A stretch of 64,000 bases of DNA from Populus alba (taxonomy: Eukaryota > Streptophyta > Magnoliopsida > Malpighiales > Salicaceae), in contig NC_133301.1 of assembly GCF_005239225.2 (NCBI RefSeq), positions 3,683,157 to 3,747,156 on the forward strand, read 5' to 3'. Position 1 is the first letter of the stretch; each line of letters opens with the position of its first letter. The notes beneath the pieces are model-generated. The model saw only the letters and a program-made list of their open reading frames with translations, did not search any database and had not been told where the DNA came from. Below are positions 32,166 to 45,240 of this stretch, piece after piece. The position numbers and the translations under genes were made by a program.

Positions 32166-35100
32166 ATGAGTAGTATTATTATTTGGAATTCATGTGGTAT
32201 AGGAGGTAGAGACAAGAAAAGTTGTGCGAGGTCTCTTGTTAGAAAATTTAATCTAGATATTTTGGGTATTCTGGAGACAAAACTTGAAAATATTGATGAT
32301 TGCACTATCAACTCAATCTGGGGTAGACATTCTAGGGACTGGTTTGCAGTGCCTTCTCTAGGCCTTTCCGGAGGTATTCTCTGCATATGGAATACAACAT
32401 CTTTCTGTGTTTCTAATTGTTCAGTGGCTATGAATGGTCGTATTCTAAATATTGAAGGGGTACTGTCTCGGTACAATTTGGAATGTATGGTCTCTTTGGT
32501 TTACGCCCCAAATGATGGTTTATTAAAGAAGGAGGTCTGGATTATCTTGTGTCTTTTACAAACAGCATTAGCAAACCATGGTGTCTTGCAGGGGACTTTA
32601 ATGAAACTCTCTCCCCTTCAGATAGGAAAGGTAGCTCTAAAATCTCATCCTCCATGCTAAGTTTCAAGATGTGTGTTGACAGTTGTGGTCTGATTGAACT
32701 CCCCTTAAATGGAAAGAAGTTTACGTGGTCTAGAGGAAATGCTGCAAGTCGTATTGATAGAATGTTTGTGACGGGCGATTGGCTGCAACATCTTCCATCA
32801 TCTACTCTGTATGGACTCCCGAAGAATTTTTCAGATCACAGACCATTACATATGCTGGTAGACTCTACAAACTGGGGACCAAAGCCTGTTCGGATGATGA
32901 ATTGTTGGTGGCTAAACTCTGAATTTGTGAAGATGGTTCAGCTCTACTGGAATACAGCCTCAAATTCAAGCTCTGGCAAACGAAGTATGGCTGTAGCCTT
33001 AAAGTTATTAAAAGATAGATGCAAGAATTGGAGCAGAGATGTTGTGGGCAACACTTCTAGCAAGATCTCATCTCTAGAAATTGAAGCAGACATCCTAGAT
33101 TCTCAAAGAGAGAGTAGAGACTTATCAGCTGATGAATTACGCCGAAGCAACATAATCTCTGCCAATCTTAGAACGTTATACAGAATGCAAGAGTCTGCAT
33201 GGCATCAAAAGTCAAGAGTGCAGTGGTGCAAACTTGGAGATAGGAACACCCGCTTCTTCCATTTATCTGCTACAACACGCCAGAAAAAGAATCAAATCTT
33301 TTCTCTGGATGTTGACGGAGCCACTTTGACGAAACCCGGTGATGTGAAGATGGTTGTATTCAATTTCTTCAGCAAGTTGTACTCTTTTACAGATAGACCA
33401 AGAGCCTCCTGCAATAATCTGAATTTCCTAAAGCTTCAGCCCTCGTCCTCGACTGCTTTAGAACTGCCATTCTCTGCTGATGAGGTCAAAACTGCTGTGT
33501 GGATTGTGAAGGAAACAAAGCACCAGGTCCCGATGGTATCAACTTCTTCTTCATCAAGAAATCTTGGAACATCATTGGCGGGGACATTGTTCAAATGGTG
33601 GATGAATTTTTACCGGACTAATATTCTTCCTCCAGGCATCAACAGCTCTTTTGTCACACTTATCCCAAAGGTAAAAGGAGCCAATAAGCTGCAGGATTTT
33701 AGGCCTATCAGCTTGGTAGGCAGCCTCTACAAAATTATCTCAAAACTGCTAGCATCCAGAGTGAAACGAGTTCTGCCTGAAGTCATCAGTGACCACCAAA
33801 ATGCTTTCATAAAAGGAAGGCAAATTCTGGATAGTGTGTTGATCGCCAACGAGGCAATTAACTTCATGAAGAAGGAAAAGGGCAAAGGATATCTCTTTAA
33901 ACTAGACTTCCACAAAGCATTTGATTCAGTGTTATGGGACTATGTGAAATGAAGTCATGGCCAGTATGGGTTTTGGAAGTCGATGGCGAGGCTGGATTAT
34001 GCAATGTATATCAACAGCCAAGATGTCTGTGCTGGTAAACGGCTCCCCCACAAAGGAATTCAGTTTAGAAAAAGGGCTTCGTCAAGGAGACCCTCTTTCT
34101 CCTTTTCTCTTCAACATTGCGGTGCAGGGGTTGAGCTGCATGCTACAACGAGGGTGTGATCTGGGGCTGATTGAGGGAGTGAGCATCGGGCAGGCTGGTT
34201 TTTCATTTATCTCATCTACAGTTTGCAGACGACACACTCATTTTTAGTTCAGCCTCCTTAGAAAGCATGCAGAATGTTAAGCGCATACTATTGTGCTTTG
34301 AGCTCATGTCAGGCTTGAAAGTTAACTTCTCCAAAAGCAGTATCTTTGGTGTGGGTATAGAAGATCACGTGTGTGATTACACTGCACAGACACTAAGATG
34401 TAAGCAAGGGCACCTCCCTTTCAAATATCTTGGCCTCCCCATTGGTGCAAATTCCTGCAGACTTCTGATGTGGAATCCTATCATTCAAAATATCAGCTCT
34501 AGGTTGGTTGCATGGAAAGGGAAGCTCTTATCGATAGGGGAAGGTTATGCTTAATTAAATCAGTTCTTAGCAACTTGCCAATTTACTTTCTCTCTCTGTT
34601 CCCTATGCCTGTGGCGGTATCAACAGCAATTGAAAAGAAGTTTAGATGCTTTTTGTGGTCCGGAAAAGAGGAAGGCAAGTCTATATGCAATGTTGGCTGG
34701 CCAACTGTGTCGATGCCAAAGAGTGCTGGTGGACTTGGCATTGGATCTCTGCAAAACAAAAATAAAGCTCTACTATTCAAATGGCTATGGAGGTATGGCT
34801 CTGAGGAGTCGAGCATGTGGAAGGATGTGATTACAAGCATTTACAATCCTAAATACCACAGTCTTATACCGCAGGATCATATCACAGGTGCTGGAAGCAC
34901 ATGGTCTCGGCTTGTTAATTACTGTGGCAAAGATTCTAGATTGCGGAATATTGTGACTAATAACACTGTGATGCTAGTTGGCAATGGAAAATGGATTAAG
35001 TTTTGGCTTGATGACTGGACAGGCAATGGCAGATTGGCAGAGAAGTTCCCTACTCTATTTCAGTTGTCCAATGATAAAGACGCCAGCCTAGAAAAGATGG

Positions 35101-36317
35101 GAATGTGGGATGGTCATGCATGGTGCTGGGTTTTCTCCTGGATCAGAGATTTGAGAGGCCGGAATACTGGACTTCTTACTCAAATGTACGCTATTCTGTC
35201 AAGAATGCAACTGGACAAAGAAGCAGAGGATCGGCTTGTCTGGAAAGCCAATAACACAGGAAGATACTCGGTTAAATCTCTATGTGGGCTTTTATCTCCT
35301 AGTTCTCCATTGAACACTGTCTTCTCCTTTAAGGGGATTTGGAGAGGTCTCGTCCCACCTAAAGTAGAGGTTTTTTGCTGGATGGCCATCATCAACAAAA
35401 TCAACACCCGCAGCATGTTAGTTAAAAGAGGCATACTGGATATCTCAGCTGCAATCTGTCCGATCTGCTTGGCTGAGGAAGAAATGGTCGACCACCTTTT
35501 TATTCATTGCTACAAGCACTGGCTCATTTGGTCTAAAATCATCAATTGGTGGGGCTTAGCTTGGTGTTGTCCAAGGAACTTGGCAAATCTCTTCTCTCAG
35601 TGGGACTCTTTGGTTTATGGCAAATTTCAGAAAAAAGTATGGGTGATGTTGTTCTTTTCTGCGACATGGTCTATGTGGCTTCTTCGCAATGATGTAATAT
35701 TTAAGCAGAAGATCCCAGATTATGATACTTTGTTCTTCCTTATTGTTACTCGGCTTTGCTTATGGTTAAAGGCTATTGAACCGGATTTTCCCTACTCCTC
35801 CTCAGATTTGCTTCGATCTGCTGAAGGTCTGGTTCGGTGGACTAATTCTCAAAAGTTGAGGATTGGTATTATGTGGTCTCCCCCTATGACGAATAGATTC
35901 AAATGGAATGTTGATGGATCCTCTATCGGAAAACCTGGCCCCTCCGGAATAGGTGGTGTTTTGCGGAATCATCATGGAATACTTTTAGGTATTTTTTCTA
36001 TGCCGATTGGGATCTTAGACTCTAATGTAGCTGAGCTGAGAGCAGTAGTCAAAGCTATCGAATTGTCAGCCTCTAACTGCTTCTTACATCATAAACATAT
36101 TATTATCGAATCTGATTCTGCCAATGTCATTAGCTGGATGAATAATTTTTATAATAGGCCTTGGATTCATCATAAACTCTTCTCTTCAGCTCAGAGGCTA
36201 GCTTCATGTTTTGATTCAATCACCTACTCTCATTCTTACCGGGAAAGCAATCACATGGCAGATCATCTCGCTAAACAAGGAGTGCACAGAATATCTGATT
36301 TTGTGGCTTGGCTATGA
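32166..36317 (+). pseudogene. LINE ORF2 (endonuclease, reverse transcriptase, RNase H) with several frameshifts
   Basis: Domains in order: APE-type endonuclease (IIIWNSCGIGG, ETKLENID, LAGDFNETLSPSDRKGS, SDHRPL), and reverse transcriptase (LIPKVKGANKLQDFRPISLV, HKAFDSVLWD, GLRQGDPLSPFLF, FADDTLIFSS). A zf-RVT region (PICLAEEEMVDHLFIHC) follows. Last is RNase H with its acidic set (NVDGSSIGKPGP, VAELRAV, IIIESDS, ESNHMADHLAK) and a stop at 36317. Frame changes were located near 32540 (lost G), 33501 (lost G), 33610 (extra T), 33946 (extra A), about 34200 and 34540 (lost G). The 33501 and 33610 changes compensate each other around the KAPGPDG motif. Catalytic motifs survive, so decay is recent. 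Confidence 0.9.
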
Positions 36318-36542
36318 CCCTCATAGATAATTTATCGGTACTTTGTTTAATCCAATGCAGATTATGTTGATTGGGGCATTCTTTTGGCTCCTATGCAGGA
36401 ACCAGTTGGTGGAAGGTTTTTTTTGAGTTTGTAGGGTTTATGTTAAATAGGTTTGCTAGCTATTTCAGCAAACTTTTTTTCTGTGTAATGATTGCATTGC
36501 ACAATTTTGCATTACTTAATAATAACAGCTTCTTTCAAAAAA

Positions 36543-36560
36543 AAACTGTGATCCCATGCA
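36543..36560. repeat. right 18-bp target duplication of LINE
   Basis: Identical to 29122-29139 and directly joined to the poly(A) run that ends the LINE. Confidence 0.93.
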
Positions 36561-38010
36561 CCAAATAAGAAGACAAATCGTCAACGAGTACGATTTTAGA
36601 TCCTACAATGAGACATATTGCAAGTGATATCGTATAATTAATTAATAGGAATAGCCCCTTGCTTTGCTGGAGACTTAAGGTGGCATTAGATATTGCAATA
36701 CAATTGTGTTTTTGAATTGTTTTAGTTTTAATTATTATTTTTAATTTTTAGATATCATTTTAAATATATTGATGTCAAAAATAAATTAAAAAATATTATT
36801 TTAATTAATTTTCAATCAAAATATACTTTGAAAAATAATATTTACTATAATTTTAAACATACATAAATTCAATTGGAGTGTTTTTTGGTTACACTCTCAA
36901 TCATTTGATATATAATGGTTTCGGGGCGTGACACATTATATGTATGGATGGATTTCTTTTATATGTTGTCATAGTTTTAATAATTACTATATCATTTTCT
37001 ATTTAATTAAAACATTTGTACAATTTATTTGATTAAGATGATTTTTCTATACAATAAAATATGATTTAAATACATCATCTGCATGCCTCGTGTGCACACA
37101 TCAAATACAACATTTGCATGCCCAATATGCACATATCAACTGCATATCTATCAAATGATATATATATTACATTTTATAATAATCATATAAATACAAATAC
37201 ATAATTCATGAATACTTTCAAAGATATATTAATATTAGTTACACAAATTCTATTAACAAATTTCAAAATAAATGTATAGATGCAAATTCATAAAACTTAT
37301 AAAACACATTTATAGCAATTACTCACATTCACAAGACAAGTTCACACTTTATGGTTTTCAACCACTTTCCTTACAAATAAGTCGGATGTTGATCCCTTAA
37401 ACAGTACCTACACATATTTAAAAACAACAGCATGTTAACTTGAAATTCAAAAAAAAGTAACTAAAACTCGTTATTTCTTTTAAAAAAGGTTTTAGAACAT
37501 TTTTTATTAATGGTTTATATAAATTATTATTAAAAAATAAATATTTGAAAGTCTTGTAGTTTACGATAACTCTACATTAAAGAACCTGATCACATCTTAA
37601 AAAACAATATAAGCTTTAGGTATTTTTTTTCTTAAACCTTAAACAACCTTCAAATTTTAAGTTTATCATTTATGCTACATGTATGTGTTTAGAAAAACTA
37701 AATAATAATATTAGAGTCATCCTAAAACAGTTAGGATTGTCAATTATATGTTTTAATTGTTATAGATATTGATTGTAAATTAATTTTATGTTCAAAATTA
37801 TTATTTTTATGTTTTTTTTAAAAAATTATTTTTCTTCAATTCTTATTTTGATCAGATTTGGCTAGAGTTTTCCGAATCAGGAAGGATTTATGAAAAACAA
37901 AAACAAAAAGGTGGTAGCTCCAACGGCAGTGTTAGGTCTGTTGGCACTTGCTACTGTAATGCTGCCTCACTAGTTGCAACACCTAGGGTGCTACAGTGCC
38001 ACCACCAATA
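36561..38010. other. intergenic AT-rich DNA
   Basis: No gene. An AT-rich MITE-like segment lies at about 36680-36870 (central GATATCATTTTAAATATATT). GC rises after 37860, and the sequence flanking the hAT element at 37900-38010 has repeated GCTAC and CTGCC phrases that continue beyond the element at 38919. Confidence 0.5.
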
Positions 38011-38018
38011 GCACCTGA

Positions 38019-38910
38019 TAGGGCTGAGCATTTCCGATTCGGTCCGGTTTTAAACCAAAATAAACAACCAAACCGAAATTTTTTTTTAATTTTTTGAACC
38101 GAACCGAACCGAAAACCGGTTCAAACTGATTAATTTTGGTTCGGTTCGGTTCGGTGTTTTTCCCTTCCAAACCGGTTCAAACCGAACCCCAATAGTCCTC
38201 TCTGCTTCTCCTACAACCTTGACCACAACAACGTCCAACCAAACAAAACTCAACCCCTGCAAATCGGGCAAAAAAACCCAAGACCCCATTGTAATTTAAA
38301 ACCACGGATATGAAAAACAAAAGAAAAAGAATGGATCTACTATTCCAATTCCATTTATGGCACAGACTCAACAAGAATGGGAGCCCAGCACTACTGCGTC
38401 GGGGGAGCATAGGGAGGAAAGGGAGCCCGAACGGTGGAAGAGCCAGGGAGGCTGGTTGATGCCAAGGAGAGTGTCAAGGAAAAGATTGAGCCAAGGAGCG
38501 TTGAAGGTATTTAATACCCGGCTAGCTCATTTAGATGAGGAGCAGAAAGGGAAAGATTGACCGAAAGGCTGGGGGGGAGGGTGAGGGTAACGTGAGAGAG
38601 AGGCAGAGAATGGGGAGGGTGAGGGGGAGGCAGAGGGTAAAGTGAGAGAAGGGAGAGGGTAAAGGGAAGGGGGGGCGACTAGGGTTAGGAAACATTTATA
38701 TTTATACTTGTTTTTTTTTTCTTATATGCTGATTGATTGAACCGGTTCGGTTCGGTTCAATCAGTTTCAGACTTTAGAAACCGAAACCGAACCGAACCAG
38801 AATTTTTTTGTGATTTTTTAATCGGTTAATTCGGTTTTTTTTTTTGTTCGGTTGTTTTTTTCCCGGTTTTCTCGGTTTAATCGGTTTACCGGTTTTTTTG
38901 CTCACCCCTA
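38019..38910. mobile_element. non-autonomous hAT element, 892 bp, 8-bp target duplication
   Basis: The octamer GCACCTGA flanks both sides (38011-38018 and 38911-38918). The ends are inverted: the left reads TAGGGCTGAGCA, the right reads TAGGGGTGAGCA on the minus strand. Both subterminal zones are packed with CGGTT/AACCG motifs (for example GGTTCGGTTCGGTTCGGT), typical of transposase-binding arrays. The interior (about 38180-38700) is unique sequence with a G-rich tract but no transposase. It was probably mobilised by a hAT transposase in trans. Confidence 0.88.
38571..38676 (+). repeat. G-rich purine tract inside the hAT element
   Basis: About 105 bases almost free of C and T on the plus strand, with many GGG and GGGG runs (for example GGGGGGGAGGGTGAGGG). 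Such a tract could form G-quadruplexes or triplexes; that is inference. Confidence 0.8.
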
Positions 38911-38918
38911 GCACCTGA

Positions 38919-41503
38919 TCTGCTGGAGCTTGTTGCTGGCATGAGAGGCAGCAACATGTGGCTATTATCCCATTAGACACAATGATTATGAGCTATTAAA
39001 ACCACCGTGAGGCTACTGCCTCACGTACGCTAGTGGCAGATGCAGTATGAGGGTGTTGCCCTGCGTTGCAAAAGACACAGCGACAGCCCTTGTTGTCACT
39101 ATTGATGTTGTTGATATTGATGGCAATGACCCCACTGCCCACAACAGATAGAGAGAAAGAAGAAGAAATTATTATTTTATCCCTAATTCTATAATAGGGT
39201 ATTATGGGGCAGAATTATGATTCTACTCTTGTGGCTATTATACCTTATTACAATACAGTACTTTGAGCAAAATTATGATTTTTTCATTAAACATATAAAA
39301 TATTGATTTTATTTTGAAATCAAAACCCAAAATTAAATTAATTATAGAATTAATTTTCCTAATCGGATTAGGATTGAATTAAACTATTTAATTCATGATT
39401 TTTATTTTTGATTTATCCTAATTAAATTAGAATTTAATTAAATTATTCAATTAAAAATATTTTAGAAATACATTTCTAAATAAAAAGATTTTTTAAGCCG
39501 AAAAGCTTTAATTAATTAATCCTAAAATAGTTTAGGATGTTAATAAGAATTTAATATGATTAATTTTTTTTATTAAATTTTGAAAAATAGTTTTTCAAGA
39601 AATTTGTATTAAATAAAATTTTTTGAGTTTGGTAAATTATCAAATTAGATTTGATTTAATATTTCTAACTATTATAAATATTATTTTTAAAATTGCACAT
39701 AAAGAAAATAATTAGAATCGAAGTATGCAATGTATTTATTTATGCATATTAATGTGTTTTATGCGTAATGGATGATTATGGACATTAAAAGACCAATATG
39801 ATTGGGTCGAAAAGTTGTAATATTAAATAGAGTTTGTGTGTCCTGCATTTTCTCTATTTTTCTTTTGAGTTGTAAAATTCTTTCACATATAATTCCCCTT
39901 AAAAGTAAGTTGAGGTTTCTCATACAATCATGTAAATGTTATGTAATTTAGAAATGTAGAAATTTAGATAGGAAAATCTATATTGTAATCCAAGACAAAG
40001 AAAGAACAAGAGCAAAGGCTACAATCGTGGTGCTCTCAAAGTACTTATAAAGATTTGCAGCAACTATATATGTTTTGACCCTCTATTTCCCTTCGATGAC
40101 TCAAGAAATTAGTTTAGATATGTCCATAATAATCCAATTAGAATGGCATGCTAGGATTATATGTTTATATATAATTGTTATGTCTGATATCTCATTAATG
40201 CCATAGAATGAGACTTATTTAAAATAATAAATTTCTCATTAATATATTAAGTACATGTTGAGAACAAGATTTGTTGTCTTCTGATTTTTATATGCATAAA
40301 ACCAAAGTTTTATTAATGGATGACTTATTGAGCTACTTAAGGTTACCACTAACCAAATATGTTTAGTGTTATAAAATTAGATCATATTTAATTAACTTAT
40401 ATGATTTGAATGATTCACTTATGATCATATAAAATTAGAGGCGGTAATTAGGCAAAACATATATGATTCATGCATAAATATTTATAATTAAATTTAGATA
40501 AGGTCTTCTCAATAATAATTTTGTCTCCCACTATTTTGTTATAAGTTAATAGCACTCACTATTAATTTGGAAAATCTCATTTAGATCTCTTAATAAGCAA
40601 ATAATAAGAAATTCAATTAGGTAGATGGTTTATCAATCACATCTCTATATAATTTCTACATTAGTTTGATGACAACTATTTGTCTAAACATAAATATATG
40701 ACTCCTAGATTAGTTAAGTGACAACTCTTTGTCTAAACATATACATGCACACAATGATACAAGTAAGCAACGTAAGATAACTTATTTTATTTAGCACATT
40801 GTACAAAATTAATATGCACAGAAACTACCCAAAATGGTACTTCACCTTACATAAATAAGTACACACATAATAGACTTGAATTGTAAGTAATTTATATGAA
40901 CTGCCTTTTTTTTTCTCAATACTAACAAAAGGAAAGGCAACGAATTGTAGAGGATACAAAAGTTGATAAATACACAGACACATTTAAAACATAAAAATAA
41001 ACTAGATAAGGTGCTCAACAACTTCTTTATTTTTAATAAACTTAATTGATAACACTACCATTTCTTTTAACAACAAGTAATTACACAGTAGATTTTTAAC
41101 AAGGCAACAGATAGATATACCCTAAAAGTTTCAACTTGAGTAAAACACTTGAAATCAGACCTAAGTTTTCATTCACACCCATTCACACCCTAACAATTTC
41201 TGCCTTAACATATCTATTATTATAAGATATGATCCAATCTCTATTAGGTTTCTTTTTGAAGAGTTGCATGAAAAAATCCTTCTCTCTCTCCAGACGTGAC
41301 TAGATCTTCTAGAAATTGAAATTGTTGAATTTAATCCTCCAAAGGGAGTATTTGGACCTGCATTAATTAATTAGCCACTCAACAGTAGATTCTGATAACT
41401 AGCTTTAGAAAAATAAGAGTGGTCTCACTAAGCAATTCATGTTTAAGTAAGGTTGTAGCCACTAGCCCCTAGCCACTATGAAATATAAATATAGTGTTGA
41501 TAT
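38919..41503. other. non-coding, probably old retroelement debris
   Basis: The first 230 bases continue the host sequence interrupted by the hAT element. The rest is AT-rich, with short repeated phrases such as TTTGTCTAAACATA at about 40681 and 40729. No coding sequence, LTR pair or protein motif was recognised. Confidence 0.45.
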
Positions 41504-41871
41504 TGTTAAAATTAAACTTGATTTCTGGTTTTCCTAAAGAACAAGGGAACTGGTCCACTGGTTGGATTAAATAAATTGATCGACTAGTTGAGAAATAATT
41601 GACTGGTTTAGTTGGCATAATATAATTTCTGTTAAGATTAGGATCTCCTTGTATTAGTTTAATTCCTTGATTGTCTAGGACTTAATACCTATAAAAAGAC
41701 TTGTAATTCAACATTATTAAGGAGCACAAAAAAGAGAGAATAGCAAAGAGAGCATAGAGAGAAACACTTAATAAAAGTATACCTTCCTCTCAATCCTATT
41801 CTTGTTCTTAAGTTTTTGACTTTGCATTACTATTTTTGATTTTCTATCGCACTTATATTTTTTTTCCAACA
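41504..41871 (+). repeat. 5' LTR of old copia element
   Basis: Starts TGTTAAAATTAAACTTGATT and ends TTTTTTTTCCAACA. It contains a CTATAAAAAG TATA-like box near 41690 and an AATAAAAG signal near 41770. It aligns by eye over most of its length with 55053-55331. Confidence 0.82.
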
Positions 41872-41904
41872 AGTGGTATCAGAGCTTAGGTTTGATTATT
41901 TGAC

Positions 41905-43907
41905 ATGGTCAATCCAAACTTCTCACTTCAATGTCCTAGGTTTGAAGAGTCCCTCACTTTTTTACATGGTAGAATAATGGAAGGGTGGATAGGAGATTAA
42001 AAGAGTAAAAGCACTCTTGTTCATTTAATATAATTTCTAATTTCTCTAAATTATGTTACTAATTTATTTTTCCTTTCTCTTCTCATTTGTTTCTTTTGTT
42101 ACATATGTATTTATTGGACATCTTAGAGCCTCTATGTGAAAGCTCTATAATTTAACAGTTCTTAGTTTAACTACAACTTCTCAAGGCCATCAGCTCCTCA
42201 TAGTGCATAGAGACATTGTTCAACAAGTAGTAACTAATGATGGAAAATGATGATACTATATATGAGAAGCTTGTATATCAATGTTGTGGCATCTAGGAAA
42301 GGTGTGAATTTTCATTTGTTAAGTATTCATAGAGATAGCCTAACTTGCTATTTTTTTTGCTGGCACCATGTGATTTATATATTTATGTACTTATGGAATA
42401 AAAATATTAATACACAACGAGAAAATAAGAGGTGGTTGTATAAGGCGATGATGTTTATATTTTCTCTAGATGGTTGGCTTGTGCTGTATTATTATATAGT
42501 TCTTATGTCTTTGTTTGTTATATGGTTTCACAAATGTACATTCAGGATCAATTTTTGGTTTAGTGTATTTATTACTTCGTGATTGATGTATTGTTGCTAC
42601 TCTAGTAGATAAAGCAAGCAAGATTGATATGTCAATCGGTCGATTGCATGAAGCAAACTAGTTGACTGGTTACACTAACAATAGCAATCCAAAATCCAAG
42701 TTTGACAAATTAAAAGTTAAATGCTATAATGATCAAAAGGTAGTTCATTATGTTAAGGATTGCTACATTTCAACCAAGAAGGTTGATAAGAATGTTAATC
42801 TAGTGATAGAAGAAACAAAGGAAGTCACCCTATTATTAGTACATAATGAGAGAATGCAAGACAAAGAGAACATGTGGTATATAGACAATGAAGCTAACAA
42901 CCACATGTGTGGAGACAAAGACAAGTTCATGGAGCTTGATGAAGCAATTAGAGTTCATGTCACATTTGCAGATCATTCAAAGGTTGCCATAAAAAAAGAT
43001 ATAATTTTGATTAAATTGAAATATAGAAGTCATCAATCTATTGGAGATGTCTATTATATATACTAATGGTGAAAAACAACATATTGAGCTTAGGACAATT
43101 GTTGGAGAATGGGTATGAAATTAAGATGAAAGATTGTATTTTGACATTACCTGACACTAACTAGGCAATGATTGCAAAGGTAATCATGACAAAGAATAGA
43201 ATGTTATTTCTAAACATAGAGACTGATGTGTCTAAATACCTAAATGCATGTGTAAAATATGAGACTTGGCTTTGGCATATGAGACTTGGGCATGTAAACT
43301 TTGATAGCTTAAAGATGATAGAAGAAAAAAGAGATGTTGAAGGGTCTACCATCCATTATATATCCAAATTAGTTATGTGAAGGATGTTTAGTGGGAAAGT
43401 AATTTCACAAGATCTTTATGAATAAGTCTACATCAAAAGCAAGTCAACTCCAACAAAAAATAGATGGCGATGTTTATAGTCCTATCAAACCATGTTTGTT
43501 TGGTAAAAATATGTATGTTTTATTGTTTATTGATGATTATAGTAGAAAAACTTGAGTATACTTCTTAAAAGAAAATTCTAATGTGGTTAGCTGTTTTAAA
43601 AAGTTTAACGCATTAGTTGAAAAATAAATTGGTTATTTTATAAAATCACTTATGATGGATAAAGGGGTGAATTTTGTTCTAATGATTTTTGTGAAGATCA
43701 TGGTATAAAGAGACTCCTAATGATGCTTAAATTCTTAAAACAAAATGGTGTAGTAGATAGAAAGAATATAAGCATCCTCAACATGGCAAGAAGCATGCTC
43801 AAAACCAAGAAGATTTCTAAAGAGTTTTGGGCCAAAGCTATAGATTGTGTTATCTACTTGTCAAATAGGTGTCCTCCTAAAGGCTTGAATGACATGACTC
43901 CACAAGA
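41905..43907 (+). pseudogene. decayed Gag-protease-integrase of old copia
   Basis: An ATG at 41905 follows the primer site but the Gag part is mostly unreadable. Remnants appear in order: a zinc-knuckle trace KCYNDQKVVHYVKDC (about 42718), a protease trace WYIDNEANNHMCG (about 42877; the catalytic Asp-Thr-Gly has become Asp-Asn-Glu) and the pre-integrase LRLGHVNFDSLKM. Integrase pieces LFIDDYSRKT and KQNGVVDRKNISILNMARSM follow, ending at MTPQE. Many stops and frame changes separate them. Loss of the protease active site alone would make it inactive. Confidence 0.8.
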
Positions 43908-44461
43908 ATTGTTGTTACTCAATTTTGAACCCCATGTGCTAGAGACGATGTATATCTCTTTTGAACAGAGTGTACGAGTTTAGCTCATGTTCACCAAAAG
44001 ATTGACAAAAGCAAAGAAAGAAATATTTTTTTTCGAAACCTTGTTTATGTTGTTTTCTGCTCTTTTTATCCTTCCCCTTTGCTACCAAAATCATCAGGTT
44101 TTCTTAGGTTGATCAAGAGTCTTCATAATGCTAAATTCATTCCTTTTTTATCTGGTCTTTAAGGTTGAATAAATCCCTTAGAATTTGCACTAAAAAAATT
44201 GTTCTGTTGCTGTCGTAATTTTTTGTTCCAACTTAAGCTCTGATTCTGACTCGGTTTTGTACGATATCTGACCATCCTAGCTATATTCTGTCACTCATGA
44301 CATGTTGAAAAATTGACTTACACCTTTATTAGGTCCTAGGGATCATTTTTCTTAGGGCAGATTCTCAGTCAAATTTGGATGCTCAACATTGTCAAATCAA
44401 GAACCTTTTTGACCAATTAGATTACTGCCAAATTTTGTTCTCTAAAACAATTTTATCTCAT

Positions 44462-45240
44462 TTCGACTCCTTCATCGAAATTGTAGTCCTAGATGTGTAG
44501 ATGATTTTGGGCTTTTGAATCGCTTGATTTTGATATCAAAAGCTCAAGATATTCCCATTTGAATATCTAACATGAAGGTAGAGAATTTTGCCGCGAGAAG
44601 GATACTGACCTGAGTTTGCACTAAAAACTCTATTTCCATCACAAATTTTATTGATTTATTATTAGATCATACTCTGATTCATATCAGGATTCTCGGCATT
44701 TGTCAGTTTCTAAATTAGACCTGGGGATCCTTTTTAACCAACTAGATTACTGCCAAATTCTATTCTCTAAAATAATTTTATCTCACTTCGACTCTTTCAT
44801 CAAAGTTGTAGTCCTAGACGCGTAGATGAATTTGAGATTTTGAATCACTTGATTTTGATATCAGAAGCTTAAGATATTCCCGTTTGAATATCTAATGTGA
44901 AGGCAGAGAATTCTGCTGCGAGAAGGATACTGACCCAAGTTTGCACTAAAAAAACTCTATTTCCATCACAAATTTTGTGATTTTTGTTCTTAGTTCATAC
45001 TCTCAGTCATATCGGGATGCTCGGCATGTTCAATTTCTGACTTAGAATAGGAGATCCTTTTTTACCAACCAAATTACTGCTAGTTTCTATTCTGTAAATT
45101 GATTTTATCTCACTTCGACTCCTTCATCAAAGTTGTAGTCCTAGACACATAGATGAATTTGGGCTTTTAAATCACTTGATTTAGATATTAGAAGCTCAAG
45201 ATATTCCTATTTGAATATCTAGTGTGGAAGCAGAGATTCC
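44462..45240. repeat. three ~326-bp tandem units in left arm
   Basis: The phrase TTCGACTC(C/T)TTCATC followed by GTAGTCCTAGA recurs at about 44462, 44787 and 45115, so the period is about 326 bases. Each unit also holds a GATATTCCCATTTGAATATC-like palindromic phrase and GCGAGAAGGATA. Confidence 0.85.

Larger units (their letters stand above)
29140..36542 (+). mobile_element. full-length L1-type LINE with RNase H (7.4 kb)
   Basis: The element is bounded by an exact 18-bp target duplication and ends in a short poly(A) tail. It has a 0.86-kb 5' region, ORF1 with an RNA-recognition-type domain, and ORF2 with endonuclease, reverse transcriptase, a zinc-binding region (zf-RVT) and a C-terminal RNase H, the layout of plant L1-clade LINEs. 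Several single-base shifts break ORF1 and ORF2, but stretches of 100-600 codons remain open. It is therefore fairly young but no longer able to code for its own movement. Confidence 0.93.

Noticed and set aside
42247..42582. 111-codon plus-strand frame in the old copia Gag region
   Set aside because: The Tyr/Trp/Phe-rich sequence does not resemble Gag or any known domain and the region is heavily decayed.
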